The notes under the pieces: model-generated
What the model saw: only the letters and a program-made list of their open reading frames with translations
What the model was told of the DNA's origin: nothing
Databases searched by the model: none
Assembly (NCBI GenBank): GCA_016706685.1
Contig: JADJJE010000002.1
Span: 62,001-126,000 of the forward strand
From: Sandaracinaceae bacterium
Lineage (GTDB): Bacteria; Myxococcota_A; Polyangia; Polyangiales; Houyiibacteriaceae
Direction: 5' to 3'
Length of the DNA stretch: 64,000 bases
Made by a program: the position numbers and the translations under genes
Shown: piece by piece, positions 23,954-32,823 of the stretch
Layout: the number at the start of each line of letters is the position of its first letter
Position numbering within the stretch: the first letter of the stretch is position 1

Positions 23954-23966
23954 AACCAGCAAATAC
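23954..23966 (-). promoter_or_regulatory. Candidate activator site GTATTTGCTGGTT
   Basis: Third copy of GYATTTGCTGGWTT, 66 nt upstream of the -24 box. Here it also forms a dyad on the plus strand, CCAGC-N6-GCTGG at 23956-23971, which may be the most complete form of the site. Confidence 0.5.
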
Positions 23967-23989
23967 GCTGGCGAGGCCGTGAGGCGTGG

Positions 23990-24487
23990 TCAGGGCACCA
24001 GGCTCAGCCCGCCGGCGTGAGCGTGCACGTGGCGGCGGGGGGACCCGTGACCACCGGGCGGCGCGTTCCGTCCGAGGGGCTCCGTGCGGCCCCCCGGACG
24101 CACGTACTCACGGCGCAGCGCAGGCCCGCTCGCCGGCACCACGTACTCCATCCCCACGCCGAGGCCCCACCAGAAGTAGTGCCGGCCGTCAGCCTCGTCC
24201 CAGCTGTTCGAGATCAGGAAACCGTCCTCGCCGGGGTTGCGTTGCAGCAGCTCGGGCCCCGCCTCGCCCGGGATGATGTGATAGGTGACCGCGGCCGCGG
24301 TGTCGGAGACCTCGAGCGGCGCGCCTTCCCCGTCGACGCAGCCTGCCAGCGTGTAGCTGGCCGTCTGACGGTCGAGCGGGAGGTCGGCACCGACCGTGCG
24401 ACCTCCGTGGATCATGGACCCGCCGCACCCGGCGACGAGCGCGAGACCAGCGAACGCAGAGCAACCGAACAGATTGACTAGACGCAT
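23990..24487 (-). CDS. Lipoprotein of unknown function
   Basis: A 165-residue protein with the lipobox LVAGC near residue 21 and a strong AGGGGG ribosome site 6 nt before its ATG. The mature part has one further Cys and a His/Gly-rich C-terminus (HVHAHAGG), which could bind a metal. No known domain is recognised. It ends just upstream of the porin's enhancer region. Confidence 0.6.
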   Translation of the reverse strand: MRLVNLFGCSAFAGLALVAGCGGSMIHGGRTVGADLPLDRQTASYTLAGCVDGEGAPLEVSDTAAAVTYHIIPGEAGPELLQRNPGEDGFLISNSWDEADGRHYFWWGLGVGMEYVVPASGPALRREYVRPGGRTEPLGRNAPPGGHGSPRRHVHAHAGGLSLVP

Positions 24488-24578
24488 GATATCCCCCTGG
24501 TAAAAGGTGATTCAAAGTACGCTTGCTGTTCGGCCAGATCTAGGGGGGTCGAGCGCATCACGGCACTCACGCCGGGAA

Positions 24579-25595
24579 TCACTGGAAAGGCTGAGGTTCG
24601 GCCGTGAAGTTGCCGCTCATGTTCAGCGCCACGCCCCCGCAGCCGAGCGGGTAGGCGTCCAGCAGGTAGGCCACGCGCGCGGGCCCGGGCGGTGGGGCGG
24701 CGTCCAGCTCGAGGTCCGCCACCAGCGTGATGGCCTCCCCCGGCGACAGCAGCACGCCCTCGAGGTAGTCGCACACGCTCGGGCCGAGGCCGGGCCCACA
24801 ATGAGGGCACCCGAACGACGTGCCGCGCCCGATCAAGGGGAACATGTCGCCCTCGCCGAAGTCGGCCGCCGCGTGCAGCAGCCCGAAGAGCGGCACCACC
24901 ACGGGCGCGCTGCCCCGGTTCGCGAGGCGCACGCCGGCGAAGTAGACGTGCTCCGCCGACACCAGGACCACCGGCTCCTGCACCACCAGCCCCGCGGCGT
25001 TGGCGTCCACCGGCAGCGGCGCCATGGGGCCCCCCAGCTCCGGGGCCGTTCCGGTGAGAGGCACTTCGAAGCGCACGCGTCGGACGATGATGGGGCGCAC
25101 GCCACCCGGCCGCGTGACGTGCAGCTCGAACTCGCCCCGCGCGGCCACCTGCGGGACGGACTCCTCGAAGGCGCGCGTGAGGCGCAGCTCCTCTCCGGAC
25201 CGCAGCAGCACACCGTCCATGGGCATGCACGACGTGTCCGCCGGCGGGGCGTCGTCGGCCGTGCCGAGGCGCAGGGTCTCCTCTCCCTCGGAGTCCACGA
25301 ACGTGGCCGCTCGCAACGCCGACTCGCCGGTGAGCACCACCCGGTCGCTCGGGCCCACGTTGCGCACGCGGACGCCCACCATGTACCCGCCCGCGAGGGC
25401 CTCCATGAAGCCCTGCACCTCGAGCCCGCGCTCGATGTGGACCGCCTCGGTGGTGGCTTCCGTGACGTCCCGCTCTTCTGGGGCCACCGCCATGGGCGGC
25501 GTGGCCGCGCACCCCAGCGCGCTGCCCATGGAGACCAGGATGCACGCGCGGGACAGCCACAGGGACGCGCGACGAATGGAAGAGGTGATGGTCAC
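24579..25595 (-). CDS. Lipoprotein, tandem paralogue B
   Basis: A 338-residue protein that starts at a GTG overlapping the stop of its upstream neighbour (GTGA). The signal peptide ends in the lipobox ALGC. Two similar halves seem present, each with a GVLLSPGE or GVLLRSGEEL segment and a V-RN element (VGVRVRNVG; AGVRLANRG). The neighbour shares these and a similar end (FTAEPQPF against FTADTLPI), so the pair arose by duplication. The beta-rich, Cys-poor chain suggests an immunoglobulin-like fold. Function unknown. Confidence 0.6.
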   Translation of the reverse strand: MTITSSIRRASLWLSRACILVSMGSALGCAATPPMAVAPEERDVTEATTEAVHIERGLEVQGFMEALAGGYMVGVRVRNVGPSDRVVLTGESALRAATFVDSEGEETLRLGTADDAPPADTSCMPMDGVLLRSGEELRLTRAFEESVPQVAARGEFELHVTRPGGVRPIIVRRVRFEVPLTGTAPELGGPMAPLPVDANAAGLVVQEPVVLVSAEHVYFAGVRLANRGSAPVVVPLFGLLHAAADFGEGDMFPLIGRGTSFGCPHCGPGLGPSVCDYLEGVLLSPGEAITLVADLELDAAPPPGPARVAYLLDAYPLGCGGVALNMSGNFTAEPQPFQ

Positions 25596-26569
25596 TCGAT
25601 CGGCAGTGTATCTGCGGTGAACTCGCCCCGCAGCCATGTGTCGCCCTGGCAAGGCAGGCCAGGCGCCCCGAACTCGTAGCCGACTTCGATCGGTCCGAGG
25701 CCGTCCTGCTCACACAGGTTCGCCTCGGCCAGCAGCGTCGCGGCCTCGCCGGGGGCCAACATGACGCCCGCGAGTCCCGTGCACATGGTCGGTGTGGGGC
25801 GCCAGGAGCAGGTGTACCCACGGCCTCGCATGGTCAGGGTGAACGATCCGTCGGGGAAGCTCATGGACGTCGCCAAGAGCCAGCTCTCGAAGGACAGCAC
25901 GACCGGAGCCGCGGTGGTGTTGCGAACCCGGACCCCGATGGCGTGCTGCCCATTGGACTCGAAGACGTAGCCCGCTTCCACGCGCGGCGACCCGGAGGCA
26001 GCTGGGCCCACTGCGGCCCCCTTGTCGTGAGGCAGGGGAACCTCGACGCGGAAGCGCCGCAGCGTGACGGCCGATGGCCGCGCAGCGGGGAAGAGAAACA
26101 TCCCCAGCGTGCCCTCGAGCGCCACCAAGTCGGGCGTGGTGACGACCACCGAGACCAGTCGCGTGTCCTCGCCGGGGCGCAGCAGTACGCCTCTCAGCTC
26201 CTCTTCCGATTCGCTGACGTCGAGTGGCGCGGATGGCAGCTCTTCCCAGCGCAACGCGTCGATGGACGCCGCACCGCCGTCGCCTGCGCGGAACACGTCC
26301 AGCTCGTGGAAGCCGAAGCTCGGCGCGATCACGAACGCGCGCAGGGCGCGGTTGTGGACGTGGAGCCCCACGACGTACCCGCCTGGAACAGGCTTGCTGA
26401 AGACCTCTACGTGAACGCGGGGCAGACGCGGCACCTGTCTCCCATCTCCTTCGGGTGCACGCGTGCTCGATGCTGCGGGTCGCACAGGATGGGCTGCCGG
26501 CCCGCAGCCGAGCGCGCAGAAGGTCGTGAGCACGCAGAGAGCGCGCATGCGGGGTCCCGAGACTTGCAT
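25592..26569 (-). CDS. Lipoprotein, tandem paralogue A
   Basis: A 325-residue protein with lipobox CALGC. A later ATG at 26548 also leaves a full signal peptide and may be the true start. It shares with the next gene the internal repeats GVLLRPGEDT and GVMLAPGEA, the element IGVRVRNTT and the C-terminal FTADTLPI. No enzymatic motif is visible. The two genes form a small operon upstream of nothing recognisable. Confidence 0.6.
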   Translation of the reverse strand: MQVSGPRMRALCVLTTFCALGCGPAAHPVRPAASSTRAPEGDGRQVPRLPRVHVEVFSKPVPGGYVVGLHVHNRALRAFVIAPSFGFHELDVFRAGDGGAASIDALRWEELPSAPLDVSESEEELRGVLLRPGEDTRLVSVVVTTPDLVALEGTLGMFLFPAARPSAVTLRRFRVEVPLPHDKGAAVGPAASGSPRVEAGYVFESNGQHAIGVRVRNTTAAPVVLSFESWLLATSMSFPDGSFTLTMRGRGYTCSWRPTPTMCTGLAGVMLAPGEAATLLAEANLCEQDGLGPIEVGYEFGAPGLPCQGDTWLRGEFTADTLPIE

Positions 26570-26625
26570 CCCCCGTCAGACCCCAGCCAGCGCGAAAAGT
26601 TCGCGGGCACCCACGCCCTCCAACG

Positions 26626-26662
26626 AGAAACGGCGGACCCCAAGCTGGGACCCGCCGTTCTC
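26626..26662 (-). terminator. Rho-independent-like hairpin after dnaK
   Basis: ACGGCGG (26630-26636) pairs with CCGCCGT (26652-26658), with CCC/GGG pairs inside. On the minus strand the stem is followed by TTTCTCG, a short T run. It lies 36 nt past the dnaK stop and would also act between it and the next minus-strand gene. Confidence 0.6.
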
Positions 26663-26693
26663 CTGTCACTCGCCCATCAGGCGAGCACTACGC

Positions 26694-28586
26694 TCACTCG
26701 GTCTCTTCGAATTCCGCGTCGATGACGTCGTCGTCCGCGCCCGCGCTGGCACCGGCCGCCGCGCCGCCGGCACCGGGAGGGGCACCGCTCGGGCCGTAGG
26801 CCGTCTGCGCGATGTCGCTCATGGCCGCCTCGAGGGCCGTGATGCCCGACGTGATGCGGTCGTTGTCGGACGCCTCGATGGCGCTGCGCAGGCTGGCCAC
26901 CTTGCTCTCGATGTCCGCCAGCTTGTCGGCCGGGACCTTGTCCTTGAGGTCCACCAGCGCCTTCTCGACGCCGTAGCAGAGCTGGTCCGCCTTGTTGCGG
27001 TTCTCCACCGCGTTGCGGCGCTTCTTGTCTTCCTCTTCGTTCGCGGCGGCCTCGGTGACCATGCGCTCGATGTCGTTCTCGCTCAGGCCGGAGTTGGCCG
27101 TGATGGTGATGGCCGTGTCCTTGCCGGTGGCCTCGTCCTTGGCCGCCACGCTCAAGATGCCGTTCGCGTCGATGTCGAACGTGACCTTGATCTTGGGCAT
27201 GCCGCGCGGGGCCGGCATGATGTCCGAGAGCTTGAAGCGCCCGAGCGTGCGGTTCTGCTTGGCCTCCGCGCGCTCACCCTGGAGCACGTGGATCTCCACC
27301 TGGGTCTGGTTGTCGTCCGCGGTGGAGTAGGTCTCCTCCTTGCGGGTGGGGATGGTGGTGTTGCGCGGGATCATGACCGTCATCACGCCGCCGAGCGTCT
27401 CGACGCCGAGGCTGAGCGGGGTCACGTCGAGCAGCACCATCTCCTTCACGTCGCCGGAGAGCACGCCGGCCTGGACCGCCGCGCCGAGGGCCACGACCTC
27501 GTCCGGGTTCACGCCCTTGTTGGGCTCCTTGCCGAAGAACTTCTTCACGGTCTCCTGCACGAGCGGGATACGCGTGGAGCCACCGACCAGGACGACCTCC
27601 TGGATGTCGGCTGCGGTCTTGTTGGCGTCCGCCAGCGCCTTCTTGACGGGCGTGAGCGTGCGCTGGATGAGGTCCTCGATCATCTGCTCGAGCTTGGCGC
27701 GCGTGATGCGGATGTTGAGGTGCTTCGGACCCGAGGCGTCGGCCGTGAGGAACGGCAGGTTGACCGTGGTCTCGAGCTTGTTGGAGAGCTCGATCTTGGC
27801 CTTCTCCGCCGCGTCCTTGAGGCGCTGGAGCACCATCTTGTCGGAGCTCGCGTCGATGCCGGTGTCCTTCTTGAACTCGGCGATGAGGTAGTCGATGATC
27901 TTGTCGTCGACGTCGTCGCCGCCCAGGTGGGTATCACCGTTGGTGCTGATGACGTCCACCACGTTCTCGCCCACCTCGAGGATGGAGATGTCGAACGTGC
28001 CGCCACCGAAGTCGTAGACCGCGATGATGTGGTCCGTCTTCTTGTCGAGGCCGTAGGCCAGGGCGGCCGCGGTGGGCTCGTTGACGATACGCTTGACGTC
28101 CAGACCGGCGATGCGGCCCGCGTCCTTGGTGGCCTGGCGCTGCGAGTCGTTGAAGTACGCGGGGACCGTGATGACGGCCTCGGTGACGGTCTCGCCCAGG
28201 TAGTTCTCGGCGGCCCGCTTCAGCTTGCGCAGCACGTGCGCCGAGATCTCGGGGGGAGCCAGCTCCTTGTCACGGATCTGGACGCCCACGCCGCCGTCCT
28301 TGCGGCGCAGCACCTTGTAGGGGATGCGGTTGGTGTCCGCGGAGGCCAGCTCCTCGAAGCGGCGCCCGATGAAGCGCTTGGCCGAGTAGACCGTGTTCTC
28401 GGGGTTGGTGACGGACTGGCGCTTCGCGATCTGCCCGACGAGGATCTCGCCTTGGTCGTCCCAAGCCACCACCGAGGGCGTGATGCGATCTCCCTCTTCG
28501 TTGACGATGACCTTGGGCTCGCCGCCCTCCATCACCGCGACGACGGAGTTGGTCGTGCCGAGGTCGATGCCGATGATCTTGCCCAT
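26694..28586 (-). CDS. dnaK: Molecular chaperone DnaK (Hsp70)
   Basis: A 630-residue Hsp70, close to the usual 638. The ATPase domain has IGIDLGTTNSVVAVM at the start, VPAYFNDSQRQATKDAG, the phosphate-2 motif IAVYDFGGGTFDISIL and VLVGGSTRIPLV. The substrate-binding domain follows with the linker VLLDVTPLSLG. The lid ends in a Gly/Ala run and the acidic tail DDDVIDAEF. It folds and protects proteins with DnaJ and GrpE, which are not in this window. An AGGAG site lies about 11 nt before the ATG. Confidence 0.97.
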   Translation of the reverse strand: MGKIIGIDLGTTNSVVAVMEGGEPKVIVNEEGDRITPSVVAWDDQGEILVGQIAKRQSVTNPENTVYSAKRFIGRRFEELASADTNRIPYKVLRRKDGGVGVQIRDKELAPPEISAHVLRKLKRAAENYLGETVTEAVITVPAYFNDSQRQATKDAGRIAGLDVKRIVNEPTAAALAYGLDKKTDHIIAVYDFGGGTFDISILEVGENVVDVISTNGDTHLGGDDVDDKIIDYLIAEFKKDTGIDASSDKMVLQRLKDAAEKAKIELSNKLETTVNLPFLTADASGPKHLNIRITRAKLEQMIEDLIQRTLTPVKKALADANKTAADIQEVVLVGGSTRIPLVQETVKKFFGKEPNKGVNPDEVVALGAAVQAGVLSGDVKEMVLLDVTPLSLGVETLGGVMTVMIPRNTTIPTRKEETYSTADDNQTQVEIHVLQGERAEAKQNRTLGRFKLSDIMPAPRGMPKIKVTFDIDANGILSVAAKDEATGKDTAITITANSGLSENDIERMVTEAAANEEEDKKRRNAVENRNKADQLCYGVEKALVDLKDKVPADKLADIESKVASLRSAIEASDNDRITSGITALEAAMSDIAQTAYGPSGAPPGAGGAAAGASAGADDDVIDAEFEETE

Positions 28587-28704
28587 TGTCGCTAACTCCT
28601 CTGATTTGTTTGGTAAAGGGCCGCGCGCCTCGGGGGTCCGAGGGGCAGCCAGCAGCCACGGCGCACCTTAACCACGTCGCCCCCGCGGTCAACCGTGAGC
28701 GGCC

Positions 28705-29784
28705 TCAGCCCGCGAAATGCGTGAGGACGTTGCGGTCGAGGGCGTCGTGCAGGAGGGTCAGCGCGCCCTCGTCGGCCAGCACCACGATGCCGCTGCCCTT
28801 GACGATGACCATGTCGCCCTTGGGGTTGTAGACGTAGGTGCCGTCCGGCTGGTGGACGGCCAGCACCAGGGCCCCCGTGTTGCGGATGCGGGTCTGCGAC
28901 AGGGTGCGCCCGAAGATGCTGGACCCCTCGGGGATGGCGATCTCCTCGATGCGCAGTTGGTTGCCGTCGCGGTCCTGGAGGATGCGGTCCAGGAACTCCA
29001 CCGTCTTCGGGCGGATCATCTCGTTGGCCAGGCGCATGCCGCCGATGTAGTTGGGGGACACCACCGAGTCGGCGCCGGCGCGGTAGAGCTTGCGCTCGGT
29101 GCTGGCCTCCACGGCCTTGGCCACGATGCGGGCGGTCTTGTTCAGCGCCCGGGCCGAGATGGTGACGAAGAGGTTGCTGCGGTCGTCGCTGAGCGCCGCG
29201 ATGATGCCGTGGCACTGGGTGATGCCCGCGCGCTCCATGACCGCGTCGTCGGTGGCGTCACCCAGGATGTAGAGCAGCTCACCGTCCATGTGCTCGACCA
29301 TCTCTTCGATGCGCTCGCGGTTGGTGTCCACCACCACGAAGCGGGTGCCCGCCGTGCTGAGCTCCCGGACGATGTGCCGCCCGGTGGTGCCGATGCCGCA
29401 GACGATGACGTGGTTCTGGAGGTGTTCGATCGCGCGTTCCATGCGTCGCCTGCGGAGGAGGCCCTGGAGATCGCCTTCGACGATCAGGGCGGTGAGGTTG
29501 GAGATGAAGTAGAGCAGGGTGCCGCTGCCGGCCACGATCAGGGCGAGCGTGATCAGGCGGGCCTCGTGCACCCCGGCCATGCCCGGCAGCGTCTCGCCGA
29601 AGCCCACGGTCGAGAGCGTGATGACCGTCATGTAGAAGCAGTCGAAGTACGACCAGCGGCCCGCGCCCACCTCGTGATAGGAGGTGGTGCCCGCGATGAT
29701 CACGAAGGTCAGCACGCCGGCCGCGACGATGATGCGCTTGTAGACGTCGGGAAGCTTCGAGAGCGCCGTCACGGGCCGCACCAT
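28705..29784 (-). CDS. Two-TM potassium channel with TrkA-N and TrkA-C domains
   Basis: A 359-residue protein. The ATG at 29784 has GGGAGGA 6 nt upstream. Helix 1 (about 18-38), a pore loop with the filter TVGFGE (about 57-62) and helix 2 (about 78-98) form a Kch/MthK-like pore. A RCK domain follows with the Rossmann motif VIVCGIGTTGRHI (about 119-131), and a TrkA-C domain near 275-355. It should be a ligand-gated K+ channel of the inner membrane. Filter GFG in place of GYG occurs in this family. Confidence 0.88.
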   Translation of the reverse strand: MVRPVTALSKLPDVYKRIIVAAGVLTFVIIAGTTSYHEVGAGRWSYFDCFYMTVITLSTVGFGETLPGMAGVHEARLITLALIVAGSGTLLYFISNLTALIVEGDLQGLLRRRRMERAIEHLQNHVIVCGIGTTGRHIVRELSTAGTRFVVVDTNRERIEEMVEHMDGELLYILGDATDDAVMERAGITQCHGIIAALSDDRSNLFVTISARALNKTARIVAKAVEASTERKLYRAGADSVVSPNYIGGMRLANEMIRPKTVEFLDRILQDRDGNQLRIEEIAIPEGSSIFGRTLSQTRIRNTGALVLAVHQPDGTYVYNPKGDMVIVKGSGIVVLADEGALTLLHDALDRNVLTHFAG

Positions 29785-29850
29785 AAGTCCTCCCGGCAAG
29801 AAAGGGATAGGAACTCGGGCGCGGCGCAGATCTGCTAGATCTCCCGCCGC

Positions 29851-31413
29851 ATGGACCCAAAGGCGCCACCCTCGCGACGCGACCGCCTCCTGGCCGTCGC
29901 TCCCTACGTGGTGATCGCCGGGCTGACGGCCGTGTTCATCGTCCCCATCTGGACCGCGGTTTTCCCGCCCATGACCGACTTCGGCGCCCAGCTCATCATG
30001 GCGGACGTCTGGGCGCGCTACGACGAGCTGCCGAATGCGGCCACGAACTTCGTGCTCCACACCGAGTGGTCGGCCCAGCGGGCGCCGGCTCGGCTCGCGG
30101 CCTGGCTGTACCCCACGGTCACGCCGTTGATCACGCTCAAGATCTACCTGAGCGTGGCCCTCGCGCTCTGCTCGCTGGGCCTGTGCTTGGTGGCCCGCGC
30201 GTTCGACCGGTCGCCGTGGCTGGTGGTGCTGTGCCTCCCTGGGCTGTGGGGCGGGATGATGGCCCTCGGCGTGCTCCACTACGTGTTCTCGTATGGCTTC
30301 ATCCTGGCGAGCGCCGCGTTCGGCCGTTGGGCCGCTGTGCGGGAGGACCGCTGGCCGCTGCTCGGGATCCTGCTGGCGAACCTGGGGGCCTGCATGGTGC
30401 ACGGGGTGGGGTTCGTGTTCGCCATGCTGTTCGGCGCGGTGGCGTTCGTGGCGTCGGCGCCTCGGCTGCGCCAGTGGGTGGCGGTGCTGGCGTTCCTGCC
30501 GCCGCTCGCCATCTGGTTGTCGTGGACCACGGAACACACGGGCCAGGGCGAGATGTTCAGCGGCGGCCTGCTGACCGTGGTGCAGGAGCACGCCACGTGG
30601 GCGTCGGCCACGGGCCGGATCACGTGGTTCATTCATCAGGGACACGACATCCTGACCGACGGCACGGACACGTACCTGGCGCTGGTCCTGGGCGCGCTCT
30701 GGCTGGTGCTCATGGCCACGGCGGCGCCGAGCGAGCCCGTGAGCGCGGGGGCTCCGCTGCGCGAGAGGGTGCGGGAGCACGCGCTCCTGACCCTGGTCAT
30801 CGTGGTGGGGGTCACGGCGTTCCTGCTCCCCAGCAACATCAAGAACACCGAGATCAACTCGCGGCTGATCACGCCTTTCCTCTTCTTGGTGGCGCTGCTC
30901 CCGCGCGTGAAGGTGCTGAGCCGCACCGGCGCTGGGGTGCTGGTGTGCGCCGTGCTCGCGGTGCTGGCCTATGGGGTGCACCTGCGCGAGGAGGTGGCGC
31001 GCTTTCAGGCCGAGGAGCTGGACCCGCTGATGGAGCTGCTGGAGCAGGTGCCCATGGGGTCGCGCGTGGACTGCCTGCGCGTGTGCGAGCACTCGGTCGC
31101 CCCGCACTTCGTGCGCCGTCCCGTGTGCAGCGCGTGCAACGGGCTGGTGCAGACGCAGCGTGACGGCTTCTCGGGGGGTGGCTTCGCCATGTACTCCGTG
31201 AATCCAATTGGATACGCCCCGGGGCGTGGCTATCCCACGGTGCGCACGGCCCGCTGGTGGATGCACTCCAACCTGCGGTCGTGGGACTACGTGATCATTC
31301 GAAACGGGGGCGCCCCGCCGCCGAGCCCCACCGTGTCGCGCATCGCTCACGTGGACCCGCGCGCCGAGGGCGCCGGAGCGTGGTCGCTCTACGAGGTGCG
31401 CACCCCCGAGTGA
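29851..31413 (+). CDS. Polytopic membrane protein, GT-C-like
   Basis: A 520-residue protein with about ten hydrophobic helices between residues 15 and 385 and a C-terminal soluble part of about 130 residues holding CLRVCEH, CSACNG and RTARWWMHSNLRSWDYVII. The early loop PPMTDFGAQLIMADVW has an acidic residue after helix 1, as in GT-C glycosyltransferases that use lipid-linked sugars. This is a fold guess only. The gene is divergent from the K+ channel and precedes phoH. Confidence 0.55.
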   Translation: MDPKAPPSRRDRLLAVAPYVVIAGLTAVFIVPIWTAVFPPMTDFGAQLIMADVWARYDELPNAATNFVLHTEWSAQRAPARLAAWLYPTVTPLITLKIYLSVALALCSLGLCLVARAFDRSPWLVVLCLPGLWGGMMALGVLHYVFSYGFILASAAFGRWAAVREDRWPLLGILLANLGACMVHGVGFVFAMLFGAVAFVASAPRLRQWVAVLAFLPPLAIWLSWTTEHTGQGEMFSGGLLTVVQEHATWASATGRITWFIHQGHDILTDGTDTYLALVLGALWLVLMATAAPSEPVSAGAPLRERVREHALLTLVIVVGVTAFLLPSNIKNTEINSRLITPFLFLVALLPRVKVLSRTGAGVLVCAVLAVLAYGVHLREEVARFQAEELDPLMELLEQVPMGSRVDCLRVCEHSVAPHFVRRPVCSACNGLVQTQRDGFSGGGFAMYSVNPIGYAPGRGYPTVRTARWWMHSNLRSWDYVIIRNGGAPPPSPTVSRIAHVDPRAEGAGAWSLYEVRTPE

Positions 31414-31467
31414 CCCGCGTTCGCCACACACGGGGCCAGAACCCATGTGGTAGCCTGTGGGCTGCAC

Positions 31468-32802
31468 GTGAAAAAAACCTACGTCCTCGACACCAATGTC
31501 GTCCTCCATGATCCCCTGGCCATCTACAAGTTCGAGGAGAACGAGGTGGTCATCCCGATCTTCGTGATCGAGGAGGTGGACCAGTTCAAGAAGGAGCTGA
31601 GTGAGCTGGGCCGCAACGCCCGCACCATCGTCCGCATCCTGGACGAGCTGCGAGCGCAGGAGGGGGCCTCCCTGCAAGCCGGTGTGGTGCTGCGCGAGAC
31701 CGGGGGCCTGCTGCGCGTGTCCGTGCCCAAGGTGGAGCCGCGCCGCGGTGGCCACGGGGCCATGGACAACGCCATCCTGCAGGCCGCGCTCGACCTGCGG
31801 GATGCCTCGCCGGACCAGCCCGTGGTGTTCATCACCATGGACTCCAACCTGCGCATCCGCGCAGACGTGCTGGGCCTGCGCGCCGAGAACTACGAGGGCG
31901 GGCGCATCGACATCGACGAGCTGTACAGCGGCATCGTCACGGTGGACACCTCGGCCGACCTGGTGAACGCGCTGGCCGCGCGCGAGAACGTGGACATCAC
32001 GCGGCTGAGCGACGACACGGACATCACGCGGCTGCATCCGAACGCGGGCGTGGTGCTGCGCGAGCGCGGTCAGCCCAAGCACACGGCGCTGGGCGTGCAC
32101 GACGCCAAGCTGGGCGCGCTCACGCCGCTGCGCGTGGGCAAGCAGGGCTGCTGGGGTGTGCGCCCGCGCAACCTCGAGCAGTACTTTGCGCTCGACCTCT
32201 TGCTGCGCCCCGAGGTGCACCTGGTCACGCTGGTGGGCAAGGCCGGCACGGGCAAGACGCTGCTGGCCATCGCGGCGGGGCTGCAGTCCGTGGTGGACGA
32301 CGGGGCCTTCAGCCGCATGCTGGTGAGCCGCCCCATCTTCCCTCTCGGGCGTGACCTCGGCTTCCTGCCGGGCACCGTGGAGGAAAAGCTCAATCCGTGG
32401 ATGCAGCCCATCTACGACAACCTCGAGTACATCTTCACGTCCGGGCGCGGGCGCATGACCGACGGTCGCGACTACACGGAGCTGGTGGCCGCGGGCGTCA
32501 TCCAGGTGGAGGCCCTCACCTACATCCGCGGGCGCTCGCTGCCCAGCCAGTACCTGATCGTGGACGAGGCGCAGAACCTCACGCCGCACCAGGTGAAGAC
32601 GGTCATCACGCGCGCGGGGGCCAACACCAAGGTGGTGCTCACGGGCGACCCCTACCAGATCGACAACCCCTACGTGGACGCCGCCAGCAACGGCCTCACC
32701 ATCGTGGCCCAGCGCTTCCAGGACGAGCGCATCGGCGCGCACGTGACGCTGACCAAGGGGGAGCGCAGTGAGCTCGCCGAGCGTGCCACGCAGCTGCTCT
32801 AG
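31468..32802 (+). CDS. PhoH family protein with N-terminal PIN domain
   Basis: A 444-residue PIN-PhoH protein; a GTG at 31468 is chosen because the PIN domain begins right there (KKTYVLDTNVVLHDP). Acidic residues of a PIN nuclease are visible in VLDTN, VIEEVDQFK, MDNAIL and TMDSNLR. The PhoH ATPase part has Walker A GKAGTGKT (about 257-264) and LIVDEAQNLTPHQ. Homologues unwind and cut RNA. It lies directly upstream of the DUF1704 gene on the same strand with 21 nt between, so the two are probably co-transcribed. Confidence 0.9.
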   Translation: MKKTYVLDTNVVLHDPLAIYKFEENEVVIPIFVIEEVDQFKKELSELGRNARTIVRILDELRAQEGASLQAGVVLRETGGLLRVSVPKVEPRRGGHGAMDNAILQAALDLRDASPDQPVVFITMDSNLRIRADVLGLRAENYEGGRIDIDELYSGIVTVDTSADLVNALAARENVDITRLSDDTDITRLHPNAGVVLRERGQPKHTALGVHDAKLGALTPLRVGKQGCWGVRPRNLEQYFALDLLLRPEVHLVTLVGKAGTGKTLLAIAAGLQSVVDDGAFSRMLVSRPIFPLGRDLGFLPGTVEEKLNPWMQPIYDNLEYIFTSGRGRMTDGRDYTELVAAGVIQVEALTYIRGRSLPSQYLIVDEAQNLTPHQVKTVITRAGANTKVVLTGDPYQIDNPYVDAASNGLTIVAQRFQDERIGAHVTLTKGERSELAERATQLL

Positions 32803-32823
32803 GGCGCGCACCGTGGAGGCGCC

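Noticed and set aside
26463..28595. A 710-codon frame opposite dnaK
   Set aside because: dnaK is unambiguous. Long antisense frames opposite dnaK are a known effect of codon bias.
28705..32811. A very long minus-strand open frame of about 1,368 codons
   Set aside because: Only the 3' third (28705-29784) encodes a real protein (K+ channel). The rest is antisense to the membrane protein and phoH genes and is rich in Arg, His and Gln, as expected for shadow frames in GC-rich DNA.
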